A DNA stretch of 64,000 bases from JAPPHA01 sp965242975 (GTDB taxonomy: Bacteria > Pseudomonadota > Alphaproteobacteria > Rhodobacterales > Rhodobacteraceae): NCBI GenBank assembly GCA_965242975.1, contig CBDETS010000007.1:1178001-1242000 (forward strand), written 5' to 3'. Positions 38,205 to 47,169 of this stretch are shown piece after piece. The number at the start of each line of letters is the position of its first letter. The stretch's first letter is position 1. The notes below the pieces were generated by a model, which searched no databases, was not told the origin of the DNA, and worked only from the letters and a program-made list of their open reading frames with translations. The translations under genes were made by a program, and so were the position numbers.

Positions 38205-39782
38205 TCACGATCGCTGGAACATGTTCAGCATCCGTCGGGTGACCAGGAAACCTCCGACGATGTTGATGGCCGCGATCAGAACCGATACGGCAGCCAGGCC
38301 TGTTACGAGCCAGTTCCCCGTAGTGAGTTGCAGGAGTGCCCCCAGGATAATGATCCCCGAGATCGCGTTCGTTATGGCCATGAGCGGCGTATGGAGCGCG
38401 TGGTTGACGTTCCAGATCACCTGGTACCCGACGAAACACGCAAGTGCGAATACGATAAAGTGCTGCATGAAGGATGCTGGCGCGTAGAGACCCAGAACGA
38501 GCATCAGGACCCCACCGGCAACCAGAAGAGCAAGTTGCCAGTATCCGGTCCGTCGTGCCGCCTTGATTTCGGCGGCCGCGGCTTCCTGAACCCTCTGCTC
38601 ATGCGTCAGCGACGACCCGATCTTGGGAGCGGGGCCGGCCGCGCCGCTCGTGTCCACGAGTTTTGGCGGCGGATACGTGACGTTGTTTTCGTGGGCGACC
38701 GTCGCGTTCCTGATCACGTCGTCGTCCATGTCATGCAGGATGACGCCGTCATTTTCAGGCGTCAGATCGTCGATCATGTGATAGACATTTGTTGCGTAGA
38801 GCGATGATGCCTGCGACGCCATGCGGCTTGGGAAATCGGTATAACCGATTATTGTAACCCGATTGTCGGTAACGATTTTTTCGCCTGGAACGGTCAGTGT
38901 GCAATTCCCGCCCTGCTCGGCGGCGAGATCAACGACCACCGATCCCGGCTTCATGGATTCGACCATGTCCTTGAGCCACAGTTCCGGCGCGCCTTGCCCC
39001 GGGATCAACGCGGTAGTGATCACGACATCGACGTCCGGCGCTTGCTGGCGAAAAAGATCCAGTTGCTTTTCCCGGAATTCAGGACTCGACGGAGCCGCGT
39101 AACCGCCTTCCCCGGAAGCGTCCTCGTCGAAATCCAGCATCAGGAACTCTGCGCCCAAGGACTCGATTTGTTCGGCCACTTCCGCGCGGACATCAAACGC
39201 CCGGACGACGGCGCCCAATGCCTGTGCCGCCCCGATGGCCGCGAGACCCGCCACGCCTGCCCCGATGACGAGAACGGTTGCAGGGGAGACCTTGCCGGCC
39301 GCCGTGACCTGCCCGGTAAAGAAGCGGCCGAAATTGCTTCCGGCCTCGATGACCGATCGATACCCGGCGATGTTTGCCATCGAGCTCAGCGCATCCATCT
39401 TTTGCGCACGGCTGATCCTCGGGACCATTTCCATGGCGATGACCGAAGCGCCGGATTTGGCGGCCGTCTCGAGTGCAGCAGAGTTTCCGGCCGGGTCGCA
39501 AAAACCGATCAGGAGCTGGTTTTCCCGAAGCGATTCCAACTCCGATGCTTCGGGAGGACGCACCTTGATGACGATGTCGGCATCGCGCCACAATTCCCCG
39601 GCCGACGCGGCCACCGTGACGCCGGCTTCCTCGAACTCGGAATCAGAGAACCCGGCGGGTTCGCCTGCCCCGGATTCGACGACGGTTTCGTATCCGATCT
39701 TCGACAGTTGCCGCGCGGACTGTGGTGTCATCGCGACGCGGTTCTCGCCGGGGAAGATTTCACGTGGTGCGCCGATGAGCAT
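38205..39782 (-). CDS. pntA: NAD(P) transhydrogenase alpha subunit (single-chain form)
   Basis: The 525-residue protein combines the soluble NAD(H)-binding domain I (residues 1-380: MLIGAPREIFPGENRVAMTP, VLVIGAGVAGLAAIGAAQALGA) with four membrane helices at the C-terminus (from about 415: WQLALLVAGGVLMLVLGLYA). In many alphaproteobacteria this subunit is split into PntAA and PntAB; here it is fused as in enterobacteria. It forms the membrane transhydrogenase with PntB. Gene order pntA-pntB is standard. Confidence 0.94.
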   Translation of the reverse strand: MLIGAPREIFPGENRVAMTPQSARQLSKIGYETVVESGAGEPAGFSDSEFEEAGVTVAASAGELWRDADIVIKVRPPEASELESLRENQLLIGFCDPAGNSAALETAAKSGASVIAMEMVPRISRAQKMDALSSMANIAGYRSVIEAGSNFGRFFTGQVTAAGKVSPATVLVIGAGVAGLAAIGAAQALGAVVRAFDVRAEVAEQIESLGAEFLMLDFDEDASGEGGYAAPSSPEFREKQLDLFRQQAPDVDVVITTALIPGQGAPELWLKDMVESMKPGSVVVDLAAEQGGNCTLTVPGEKIVTDNRVTIIGYTDFPSRMASQASSLYATNVYHMIDDLTPENDGVILHDMDDDVIRNATVAHENNVTYPPPKLVDTSGAAGPAPKIGSSLTHEQRVQEAAAAEIKAARRTGYWQLALLVAGGVLMLVLGLYAPASFMQHFIVFALACFVGYQVIWNVNHALHTPLMAITNAISGIIILGALLQLTTGNWLVTGLAAVSVLIAAINIVGGFLVTRRMLNMFQRS

Positions 39783-40015
39783 GGAATGCCTCCGTCAGGG
39801 TTGCGTCCGGATGTCGGCTGCCTGAGCGGGCAGCCCGGATCATCCGGGTGGACTGCTTGTCGTCAATGAATATCCGTTGCACGACTCTCGGTCGGTTCTG
39901 CCAGAAATCCGGGTAAACGAACAGCATTGCCTATCATGTTGCTTCCGGACCGGACCCGTACGCGAACGACATGGGTACCACATGCCGGAAGGTCCGGGAC
40001 CGCATCCAGCCGGCC

Positions 40016-40762
40016 TCAAGCCGTCAATTGCTCCATTACGTCTTCGGGGATGTCAAAGTTGGCGGTGACCGCCTGGACGTCGTCGTTTTCTTCGAGAACC
40101 TCGACAAGCCGCAAGACCTTTTGAGCTGCTTCAAGGCCGAGCGGCGTGGTCGACAATGGTTTCCAAATCAGCCGGGAAGACTCGGATTCACCGAGGGACG
40201 ATTCCAGTGCGTTCGAAACTTCATTGAGGTCGCGCGCGTTGCAATAGATCTCGTGTCCGGTCTCGGAGCTCTCGACGTCATCGGCGCCCGCTTCGACCGC
40301 TGCCTCCAATATTTCGTCGGCGCTACCGGTTGATTCCGGGAAAAGCACCAGTCCCTTGCGTTCGAACATGAAAGCAACGGACCCTGTTTCCGCCATGCTG
40401 CCTCCAGCCTTGGAAAAGATCGAGCGTACGCTCGCCGCGGTTCGGTTTCTGTTGTCAGTCATCGTTTCCACGATGATCGCCACTCCTTCCGGCCCGTAAC
40501 CTTCGTACCGGATTTCCTCATAGCTGTCGCCTTCGTTTCCGGACGCCTTCGAGATAGCCCGTTCGATCACGTCCTTTGGGACCGAATTCGATTTCGCTTC
40601 CCTAACGGCCAGCCTGAGACGCGGATTCTTCTCCGGGTCCGGGTCGCCCTGCCGCGCGGCGACCGTGATTTCCCGCGCGAGGCGTGAGAACAAGCGGGAC
40701 CGTGATGCATCCTGGCGGCTCTTCCGGTGCTGAATATTTGCCCATTTCGAGTGACCTGCCAT
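40016..40762 (-). CDS. YebC/PmpR-family protein
   Basis: The 248-residue protein starts MAGHSKWANIQHRKSRQDASR, the diagnostic N-terminus, with AAGGACTGAG as ribosome binding site. It continues with NPRLRLAVREAKSNSVPKDVIERAI and YEGYGPEGVAIIVETMTDNRNRTAASVR. YebC-type proteins bind DNA as regulators in some bacteria, and YebC paralogues help ribosomes at proline-rich stretches in others; which applies here is unknown. The ruvC gene that often follows is not present. It is transcribed alone. Confidence 0.92.
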   Translation of the reverse strand: MAGHSKWANIQHRKSRQDASRSRLFSRLAREITVAARQGDPDPEKNPRLRLAVREAKSNSVPKDVIERAISKASGNEGDSYEEIRYEGYGPEGVAIIVETMTDNRNRTAASVRSIFSKAGGSMAETGSVAFMFERKGLVLFPESTGSADEILEAAVEAGADDVESSETGHEIYCNARDLNEVSNALESSLGESESSRLIWKPLSTTPLGLEAAQKVLRLVEVLEENDDVQAVTANFDIPEDVMEQLTA

Positions 40763-41496
40763 CTCAGTCCTTTTTTTTTGTGCGGATCCCGTCCGGCACT
40801 GCTGCGCATATTCCGGACCTTATACGAAATGAGTCTTCGCCTGTTCAAGTTGAGCGAGGACGATGATTTGTCAACAGGCAGGCCATGAAGAAGTGCCACG
40901 GAAGATCGACTTGGGGCTGTCGGGAAGCCGGGTGCGGATGAAGAGCCGGGCAGCGCTTGGACATCCCGTTGATTTCCGCTGCCGCACGATGCACGCCCGC
41001 CGTCCTTCGCCAATGGCCCGGACCTAATCGGGTTGCGATGTTCTGACATCAACGAGGTCACCGCCTACCGTTTTGCAGACGCGGACCCCGGTGTGGCACG
41101 TAAAACGCAAGACCGCCCTTCTTGTGCGGGTTCGCATGCACGTGTGCCGCGGTGTCGGGGCATGCCGGACACCCTGACTTCAGGAAACTGCAGAAGCGAA
41201 GAATCGCGGACAAGCAATCATTGAGGGCATGAACTCCGATTCCACGCTCGTTTACGAGGTGATCGTGGTCGCCGTGGCAGGTGAGTAGATATATCGACAT
41301 TGGTGTGACCGACTCTGAACGCCCAAGAGGCCGATGCCGAGCCAGTCTGCGGCAAAGGCGGCAAACAGCTTGAAGCCTGTGACGTCGCAGTCCGCGGTGG
41401 TGCAGGTTACCGACTCGCCTGGCAACGTGCGCGACATAACCAATCCTGTTTCTGCCAGTCGTTCGGGCCTTTGTCGGGGCCACGATGTGCATGGAT
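40763..41496. other. 734-bp region with possible gene remnant
   Basis: No intact gene was found. On the minus strand 41300-41420 reads as plausible protein (LPGESVTCTTADCDVTGFKL, then FAAFAADWLGIGLLGV), in an 63-codon frame that ends at 41252 and has no ribosome binding site. It lies directly downstream of the Ldh2-family gene, so it may be the worn remains of another gene of that catabolic cluster. Family unknown. Confidence 0.35.
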
Positions 41497-42555
41497 CTAT
41501 TCGATGGCGTCGAGCGCCTCGATACCCAGGTCGCGTGCGAGGCAGTTGATCTCACGAAACAATTCATCGTGCACTGGAATGCCGTCCGATTCACGCCGGA
41601 GCATGGTTGCGTGCTCGATTTCGCCCGGAAGATACATGCATGAATCCGCTCTCACGGGGGACGACTTTATGGTGCGGTAGAACATGTCCATTCGGTCAAG
41701 GTACGCGGATTCGCCAAGAAGAACCCCGGGGTCGAGAGCCAGCATCATGTGGCAGGTGCCACTGGAACTGTCAGGCGACGTGTACATGCTGAGAATTTGG
41801 TGCTGGAAGGTTCCACCACTGATCACTCCACACAGCAGGTCCACAACCAATGAGAGACCAAACCCCTTGTGTTCGCCGACTGGCAGCAGGAATCCTTCGA
41901 GAGCCTTTCCGGGGTCATCGGTCGGTCTGCCATCCCTGTCAGTTGCCCAGCCAAAGGGGATTTTCTCCTCCTTGCCTCGGGCCAGGATGAACTTGCCGCC
42001 CGCGACAATCGACATCGAAATGTCAAGGAGAAAGGGAAACCCCAAACGGGTCGGAGCACCGAAAGCTATCGGGTTGTTGCCCGTCACCGGTTTGGTGCCG
42101 CCAGGAGCGACCAGGTTTGGACGCACATTGGACATGACAAGTGCCATGAAACCCTCTTTCACCGCCTGCCAGGCATAGAGTGATGCCGCCCCAAAATGGT
42201 TCGAATTCCTGACACTGGCCATGCCAATCCCGTGTGTGCCAGCCATCTCCATCGCCTGTCGCATCGCCTCGTGCCCAACCAGGAAGCCCATTCCCTCGTC
42301 TCCATCCAGGATCCTCGAGGCACCTCCGTCAGCCAGAATCCGGACGTTGGGGTTGCCATTGATGACGTTTTTTCGGAGGCGCCGGGCATAGACAGGCAAC
42401 CTCGCGACGCCATGACTGTCAATTCCCCAGAGATTGGTAAGCACGACGTCGTCCGCACATCTCCGTGCATTCTCTTGAGTCATGCCCAAGTTGGAAAAAA
42501 CGTTGAACAGGAATTCCCCAAGCGCGTCGCGGTTGACGCGCCTGGTGTCATTCAT
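41497..42555 (-). CDS. Ldh2-family (malate/L-lactate dehydrogenase-type) NAD(P) oxidoreductase
   Basis: ATG 42555 gives 352 residues, the usual Ldh2 length; the open frame above it belongs to the upstream cupin gene region. Family blocks include NLWGIDSHGVARLPVYARRL with the conserved histidine (about 45-64), GIGMASVRNSNHFGAASLYA (about 110-129), and PTDDPGKALEGFLLPVGEHKGFGL (about 210-233). Ldh2 enzymes reduce or oxidise 2-oxo/hydroxy acids such as malate, sulfolactate, ureidoglycolate or sugar acids. It overlaps the cupin gene by eight bases and lies divergent from the ABC transporter, suggesting it acts on a compound imported by it. Confidence 0.85.
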   Translation of the reverse strand: MNDTRRVNRDALGEFLFNVFSNLGMTQENARRCADDVVLTNLWGIDSHGVARLPVYARRLRKNVINGNPNVRILADGGASRILDGDEGMGFLVGHEAMRQAMEMAGTHGIGMASVRNSNHFGAASLYAWQAVKEGFMALVMSNVRPNLVAPGGTKPVTGNNPIAFGAPTRLGFPFLLDISMSIVAGGKFILARGKEEKIPFGWATDRDGRPTDDPGKALEGFLLPVGEHKGFGLSLVVDLLCGVISGGTFQHQILSMYTSPDSSSGTCHMMLALDPGVLLGESAYLDRMDMFYRTIKSSPVRADSCMYLPGEIEHATMLRRESDGIPVHDELFREINCLARDLGIEALDAIE

Positions 42556-43093
42556 CGTTGTTACGATCAAATCTGGCAAGCGGTTCGGCGCTAACCATGA
42601 CCGATGCAAATACGCAGGGCCTATCGCTCCGGTTACGCCATGTGTGTGCGGTTCCCCGCTGGATGATGACATCGCCCGGCCGCAGGAGCATTTCGCCCTC
42701 TTCGGTTACGGCAAAGATCTCGCCAGACAAGATGATGTTATAGTCAACCGTCTCGTTGCGGTGCATTGTCGGATCGTTCGATTCTACTTGCCGAACCACT
42801 TCCATGGACTCGAAATCGCCGGATAAGGACGCTTCGACATGCTCGGAATCGGGCAGGAGTTCCACGATACGAAAGCGCGTTCCGCCCACGGGAGGATGAT
42901 GGCTAAACTGGCGTTTTCCGGCGTCGTCAAGACCTTCATTCGAGGCCAAAGGGCCATCGGTCTCCCAGAGCTCGAAAAACTTCAGGCCACGCCCAATTTG
43001 CTTGACGGTTGCCTCCGCCAAGTCACTGCTGAGAAAGCACGAAGTTCCGTCTTTGCGATGGCCGGTAACCACGCGCCTGAATTTCAAAGCCAT
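42548..43093 (-). CDS. cupin-domain protein
   Basis: The 181-residue protein has a C-terminal cupin barrel: TMHRNETVDYNIILSGEI (about 110-127) for motif 1 and LLRPGDVIIQRGTAHTWRNRSDRPC (about 136-160) for motif 2, with histidines suitable for a metal site. The N-terminal half is the extension seen in alphaproteobacterial cupins of hydroxyacid or aromatic catabolism clusters. Its function is unknown; isomerase, decarboxylase and dioxygenase activities occur in the fold. Translational overlap with the dehydrogenase gene implies a shared pathway. Confidence 0.8.
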   Translation of the reverse strand: MALKFRRVVTGHRKDGTSCFLSSDLAEATVKQIGRGLKFFELWETDGPLASNEGLDDAGKRQFSHHPPVGGTRFRIVELLPDSEHVEASLSGDFESMEVVRQVESNDPTMHRNETVDYNIILSGEIFAVTEEGEMLLRPGDVIIQRGTAHTWRNRSDRPCVFASVMVSAEPLARFDRNNDE

Positions 43094-43207
43094 TCGCCCC
43101 TTTCACCGCCTCCCGCCCGAACTTTACATTTTGCCATGCAATTATCAACCGCACCAAAAAACCCGAAAAACCACGCCGGTCGAGGGGGGTACAAGGCGCA
43201 CCCGTGT

Positions 43208-43236
43208 TTGACTTCGCCGACCGGAAAGCCTAGACA
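43208..43236 (+). promoter_or_regulatory. candidate promoter of the sugar ABC operon
   Basis: TTGACT (43208-43213) and TAGACA (43231-43236) are separated by exactly 17 bases, the best sigma70-like pair in the 420-bp divergent region. Transcription from here would give a leader of about 270 nt that carries the IS200/IS605-like hairpin at 43418-43437. Confidence 0.35.
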
Positions 43237-43289
43237 TATGGTCGAGTCAGAAGGTTCCTGCAACGAACTAACGCAAAAGGCTGGCGAAA

Positions 43290-43440
43290 ACCGAGCGGCT
43301 ATGGCCAAGGTGCAGGAAAACGGAAATCGCGAGGACGGAAGGTCTGGCCGTCCCTGCCGGCGGAGGCTTCTGCGCAAGACGGGCACCATCGCCCGCAATA
43401 GCCTGAGAAGCAGGAAGCTCCATCCTTCAGGGTGGGGTCT
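43290..43440 (+). mobile_element. possible relic of an IS200/IS605 (TnpB) right end
   Basis: CTCCATCC (43418-43425) pairs with GGGTGGGG (43430-43437) around TTCA, forming the GAAGCTCC-hairpin-GGGGT pattern that recurs at right ends of IS605/IS1341-type elements. The plus-strand frame just before it ends in a style common to TnpB C-termini (PEKQEAPSFRVG overlapping the hairpin), broken by a stop. The rest of a tnpB gene is absent, because the cupin gene begins within 200 bp. If correct, this is a short solo end, perhaps with the guide-RNA scaffold. The call rests on motif resemblance only. Confidence 0.35.
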
Positions 43441-43513
43441 GGTCGTACGGCGTCCACATGTCGTCCAGTACGCGCTTCGGAACAGGCAAAGATCCAGACA
43501 TGGAGAGAGTCAA

Positions 43514-44539
43514 ATGAATATTCTTTCGATCCACCGGACAATTTGCACTGTTCTGATTGCGATACTGACGATGACCGCGTTCGCGGCGCAGGCACAGGAC
43601 AAGCCTCGATACGCCATGCTGGTCCGTGTGCTCGGTAACACCGCCTTCGAACTTGCCCGCATCGGTGCCGAAGAAGCAGCCGAAGAGCTTGGCGTCGAAC
43701 TGATTTACACGGGCCCCACGGAGAACACCGCCGAAGGCCAGATCAACCTCATCAATTCGCTAATTGCGCAACGCGTAGATGCCATAATGATAACGGCCAA
43801 CGACGCCACCGCACTGACACCATCCCTCAACCGCGCAGCCCAAAGGGGTATAGCGGTTGTCACCTGGGATCAGGATACAGAATCTTCGGCCCGCCGCCTG
43901 CACATTGCGTCCGCAACGAACGAACTCATCGCGCTGGCGCCCGTCAAGATTGCCCTCGAACTTACCGATGGGGGAGGCGACGTCGGAATCATAACCGGGC
44001 CGGCAAATTCGACGACCCAGAACGAGTGGGTGGACGAGATGATCCGCCTGACGAAGGAAGAGGAAGCCTACATGGACCTCAATGTCGTCGAGGTGGCCTA
44101 CGGCGATGAACGCTCGGACAAGGGGTACAACGAGGCGCTCGGTCTGGTCAACAAGTACCCGGATCTCGAGGCAATCGTTGCCTACACTTCCGTAGGGATC
44201 GCCGCCTCGTCGCAGATGGTCCGGGACCAGGGACTCATCGGGAAAGTCAAGGTAACAGGTTTGGGATTCCCCACGGAAATGGTGGATCATGTGCTTTCCG
44301 GCGCGACGCCGGCATTTGCCATCTGGAACATGATCGATGTTGGTTACACCACGGTGCAGGCAACGCACCAACTGGTGAATGACGCGATTACCGGAGCCGA
44401 AGGTGACGTGATATCATCTGGGCGGATGGGCGACATTGCCGTGGGTGAAAACAATGTCGCAGTCATGGGCGAGTTGTTCGTGTACGACGCGTCCAACATT
44501 CAGGAGGCTGCCGATTTGATCAATTCCGTCAGCAATTGA
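43514..44539 (+). CDS. periplasmic sugar-binding protein of CUT2-type ABC transporter
   Basis: ATG 43514 follows GGAGAGAG. The 341-residue protein has a signal peptide (cleavage near AAQAQDKP, residue 28) and the two-lobed periplasmic binding protein 1 fold of ribose/rhamnose/AI-2 binding proteins: YAMLVRVLGNTAFELARIGAEEAA, NSLIAQRVDAIMITANDATAL, AQRGIAVVTWDQD and a hinge with GFPTEMVDHVLSGATPAFAIWNMIDVGY. An open frame extends far upstream through the intergenic region but has no coding character there. It is the first gene of a five-gene operon. The ligand is unknown; RhaS-like sequence suggests a deoxy sugar or sugar alcohol. Confidence 0.9.
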   Translation: MNILSIHRTICTVLIAILTMTAFAAQAQDKPRYAMLVRVLGNTAFELARIGAEEAAEELGVELIYTGPTENTAEGQINLINSLIAQRVDAIMITANDATALTPSLNRAAQRGIAVVTWDQDTESSARRLHIASATNELIALAPVKIALELTDGGGDVGIITGPANSTTQNEWVDEMIRLTKEEEAYMDLNVVEVAYGDERSDKGYNEALGLVNKYPDLEAIVAYTSVGIAASSQMVRDQGLIGKVKVTGLGFPTEMVDHVLSGATPAFAIWNMIDVGYTTVQATHQLVNDAITGAEGDVISSGRMGDIAVGENNVAVMGELFVYDASNIQEAADLINSVSN

Positions 44540-44584
44540 TACGAGCGCCGCGTTAACCGGAAGGTGCCCCTACCGAGCGCAAGA

Positions 44585-46153
44585 ATGAAAATGCGCTCGG
44601 TCTCATCTGCCGTGATGCCTGAGCCGGTTCTGCGCGTCGAAGGCGTATCGAAGCGTTTCGGTGGCGTACAGGCTTTGAAGGCAATAGACTTCGAAGCCCG
44701 TGCCGGCGAGGTGCATGCGCTGGTCGGCGAAAACGGCGCCGGAAAATCCACCCTCGTCAAAATTCTGTCCGGCATCCATTCTGCGGACGCCGGAACCATT
44801 CGGGTGCGTGGCACAACGCTTGAGCTCGCGAGGCCACAGGACGCCACCGCAGCTGGCATATCGGCCATCCACCAGGAACCTTCGATGTTTGACGAGCTTA
44901 CCGTGGCGGAAAACATTTTTGTCGCGGCACAGCCGAAGTCGCCCGTGCTCGGGTTGATCGACTGGCCGCGCATGATCAGGGACTCGACCGTTCTTTTGGA
45001 AGAGCTCGGGACGGAAATTGATCCCCGCAGTGAGCTTGGCCACCTGAGTGTCGCCGAGCGGCACATCGTTTCGATTGCACGTGCCCTGTCTACTGAATCC
45101 AGTATCATTATTCTTGACGAGCCCACGGCGGCACTCTCGCATTCTGAAATCGAGCGGATTTTCAGAATAATCGCCAAGCTGCAGGAACAGGGAAAAGCGA
45201 TCATTTTCATTACGCACAAGCTGGGCGAAGTCTTTAGGATTTGTGATCGATTTACGGTTCTCCGCGACGGGGAGACGGTCAGTACCGGAACTATGGACAG
45301 CACGGATGAAGATGGGCTGATACGAGCTATGGTAGGTCGTACGCTTGATGACGTGTACCCGAAAGCGAACGCAAGTCTGGGGCAGGTAATCCTGACAGTG
45401 TCGGGATACAGCCATCCAACCGAATTCGACGAGATTGGCTTCGACCTGCGCCGCGGTGAAATCCTCGGCTTCTATGGCATGGTCGGCTCGGGGCGAACCG
45501 AAGTGATGGAATCCTTGTTTGGTCTGAGCCAGCATAGCCGGGGTACAGTGCGACTCCACGAAGTGCCCGTCGAATTCAAGTCACCGGGCGAAGCGATCCG
45601 GGCGGGAATTTCGTACGTTCCTGAAGACCGGCAGCACCATGGCGCAATCCTGCCCATGTCGATCGCGAAGAACGTTTCATTGCCACAGCTTGAAAACGTT
45701 TCGAATTACTGCTTTCTCAATTCCGGGCGCGAGGAGCAGCTGGTTGACGAATTCGGCAGGAGTGTCGCCATCAAAGCCAGCGGATGGTCACAAGCCGTGG
45801 AGGAGTTGTCAGGCGGTAACCAACAGAAAGTGGTGATCGGCAAGTGGCTCGCCACCAACCCGGACGTCATCATCCTCGACGAGCCGACCAAGGGGATCGA
45901 CGTCGGCTCAAAAGCTGCTGTCCATGAAGCGATCGGCCGGCTCGTGCAGGAAGGGCTGGCAGTTGTCCTGGTCTCCTCGGAGCTCGAAGAGGCGATCGGC
46001 ATTTCCGACAGGCTGGTCGTTATGGCACAAGGACGGATCGTCGCGGAGTTTGCGAGGAATGACTTCGATCGCGAAAATATAGCAGCGATAGCAACCCGGC
46101 GGAAAGGCACGGGCCGGGAACAGGGGCCGTCGATTGAGGTGCCTGGCAGTTGA
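44585..46153 (+). CDS. CUT2-type sugar ABC transporter ATPase (two NBDs)
   Basis: The protein (about 522 residues from ATG 44585; GTG 44564 and ATG 44615 are alternatives) has two nucleotide-binding domains. The first has Walker A GENGAGKST, a signature with LSVAERHIVSIARAL, and Walker B IIILDEPTAAL. The second has the degenerate Walker A GMVGSGRTEVM usual for RbsA-type proteins, signature LSGGNQQKVVIGKWLA and VIILDEPTKGIDVG. It powers uptake through the two permeases that follow. The last bases overlap the first permease start. Confidence 0.92.
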   Translation: MKMRSVSSAVMPEPVLRVEGVSKRFGGVQALKAIDFEARAGEVHALVGENGAGKSTLVKILSGIHSADAGTIRVRGTTLELARPQDATAAGISAIHQEPSMFDELTVAENIFVAAQPKSPVLGLIDWPRMIRDSTVLLEELGTEIDPRSELGHLSVAERHIVSIARALSTESSIIILDEPTAALSHSEIERIFRIIAKLQEQGKAIIFITHKLGEVFRICDRFTVLRDGETVSTGTMDSTDEDGLIRAMVGRTLDDVYPKANASLGQVILTVSGYSHPTEFDEIGFDLRRGEILGFYGMVGSGRTEVMESLFGLSQHSRGTVRLHEVPVEFKSPGEAIRAGISYVPEDRQHHGAILPMSIAKNVSLPQLENVSNYCFLNSGREEQLVDEFGRSVAIKASGWSQAVEELSGGNQQKVVIGKWLATNPDVIILDEPTKGIDVGSKAAVHEAIGRLVQEGLAVVLVSSELEEAIGISDRLVVMAQGRIVAEFARNDFDRENIAAIATRRKGTGREQGPSIEVPGS

Positions 46154-47169
46154 AACACTTTTCGATAGGCGACTTCCTTAAACAGCGCGAGGGAATACTC
46201 CTTGCCACGATTGTCATCCTGTTCACGTTCATCGTTCTGCGCGCACCTGAATACCTTGGCGAGCAGAACATTGACAATCTGCTGACCAGTTGGGGGTTCC
46301 TGGCGATACTCGCCATCGGCCAGTTGGCCGTCTTGCTCACGGGCGGGATCGACCTGTCGCAAGCATCCGTGCTCGCCTTCACCGGCATGTTCCTGGCTAT
46401 ACTGTCCCATGGCATGCCCGGACTACCCGCAATCGTATTCGTTTTTCTGGGCCTGTTTATGGGTGCCGGGCTGGGCCTGATAAACGGAATCGCCGTGGCG
46501 TTTGTTGGCATACCGGCCATCATCACCACGCTCGGGACCATGACCATAATACGCGGTCTCGTGTATGTATTGTCCAATGGAGCCTGGATTTCTTCCCACG
46601 AGATGTCCGACAAGTTCAAGTCCTTTGGCGCAAGCGAGACTCTCGGATTTCCCAATGTCTTCTTGGCAGGCCTGGTCTGCTGCGGATTGGTGTGGCTCTG
46701 TCTCCAGCACACCAGGCCCGGGCGTGACATCTACGCCTTCGGCAGCAACCTGGCTGCTGCACGCAACGCCGGCATCAACCTGAAACGGGTGCAGGTGCTC
46801 GTGTTCGTCGTGTCGGGCAGTGTCGCGGGGCTTTGCGGGTATTTGTGGACAGCACGGTTTGCCATTGCTTACACTCAGGCCGCTGAAGGCAGGGAGTTTG
46901 CCATCATTGCCGCCTGCGTGATTGGCGGCGTCAGCATTGCAGGGGGGCGGGGAACCGTCGCAGGTGCCGCCTTGGGGGCATTGTTCATTGCCGTGCTGGA
47001 AACATCTCTTCCGTTCCTGCGTATCAACGCCTTCGCTCAGCTTGCAGTGGTCGGGGCAGTCATCCTAATCGCCATCGCGGCCAACGCCCGAGCCGAACGC
47101 AAACCGGGCAGGCAGATTCTGGTCCCCGGGGACCGGGCTTCGGCATCAACCGGGGTGCCAAACAGGTGA
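46150..47169 (+). CDS. CUT2-type sugar ABC transporter permease 1
   Basis: The 339-residue protein starts at TTG 46150, overlapping the ATPase stop. It has about nine to ten membrane helices (TIVILFTFIVLRAPEYL, AILAIGQLAVLLTGGIDLS, ...) and the BPD_transp_2 signature GRDIYAFGSNLAAARNAGINLKRVQVLVFVVSG, followed by VIGGVSIAGGRGTVAGAALGALF. It forms the inner membrane channel with permease 2. Its stop overlaps the next start by four bases. Confidence 0.9.
   Translation: MKHFSIGDFLKQREGILLATIVILFTFIVLRAPEYLGEQNIDNLLTSWGFLAILAIGQLAVLLTGGIDLSQASVLAFTGMFLAILSHGMPGLPAIVFVFLGLFMGAGLGLINGIAVAFVGIPAIITTLGTMTIIRGLVYVLSNGAWISSHEMSDKFKSFGASETLGFPNVFLAGLVCCGLVWLCLQHTRPGRDIYAFGSNLAAARNAGINLKRVQVLVFVVSGSVAGLCGYLWTARFAIAYTQAAEGREFAIIAACVIGGVSIAGGRGTVAGAALGALFIAVLETSLPFLRINAFAQLAVVGAVILIAIAANARAERKPGRQILVPGDRASASTGVPNR

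Noticed and set aside
42839..43513. long N-terminal extension of the sugar-binding protein
   Set aside because: The frame is open but crosses the cupin gene on the other strand and lacks coding character; the signal peptide begins at ATG 43514 with a good ribosome binding site.
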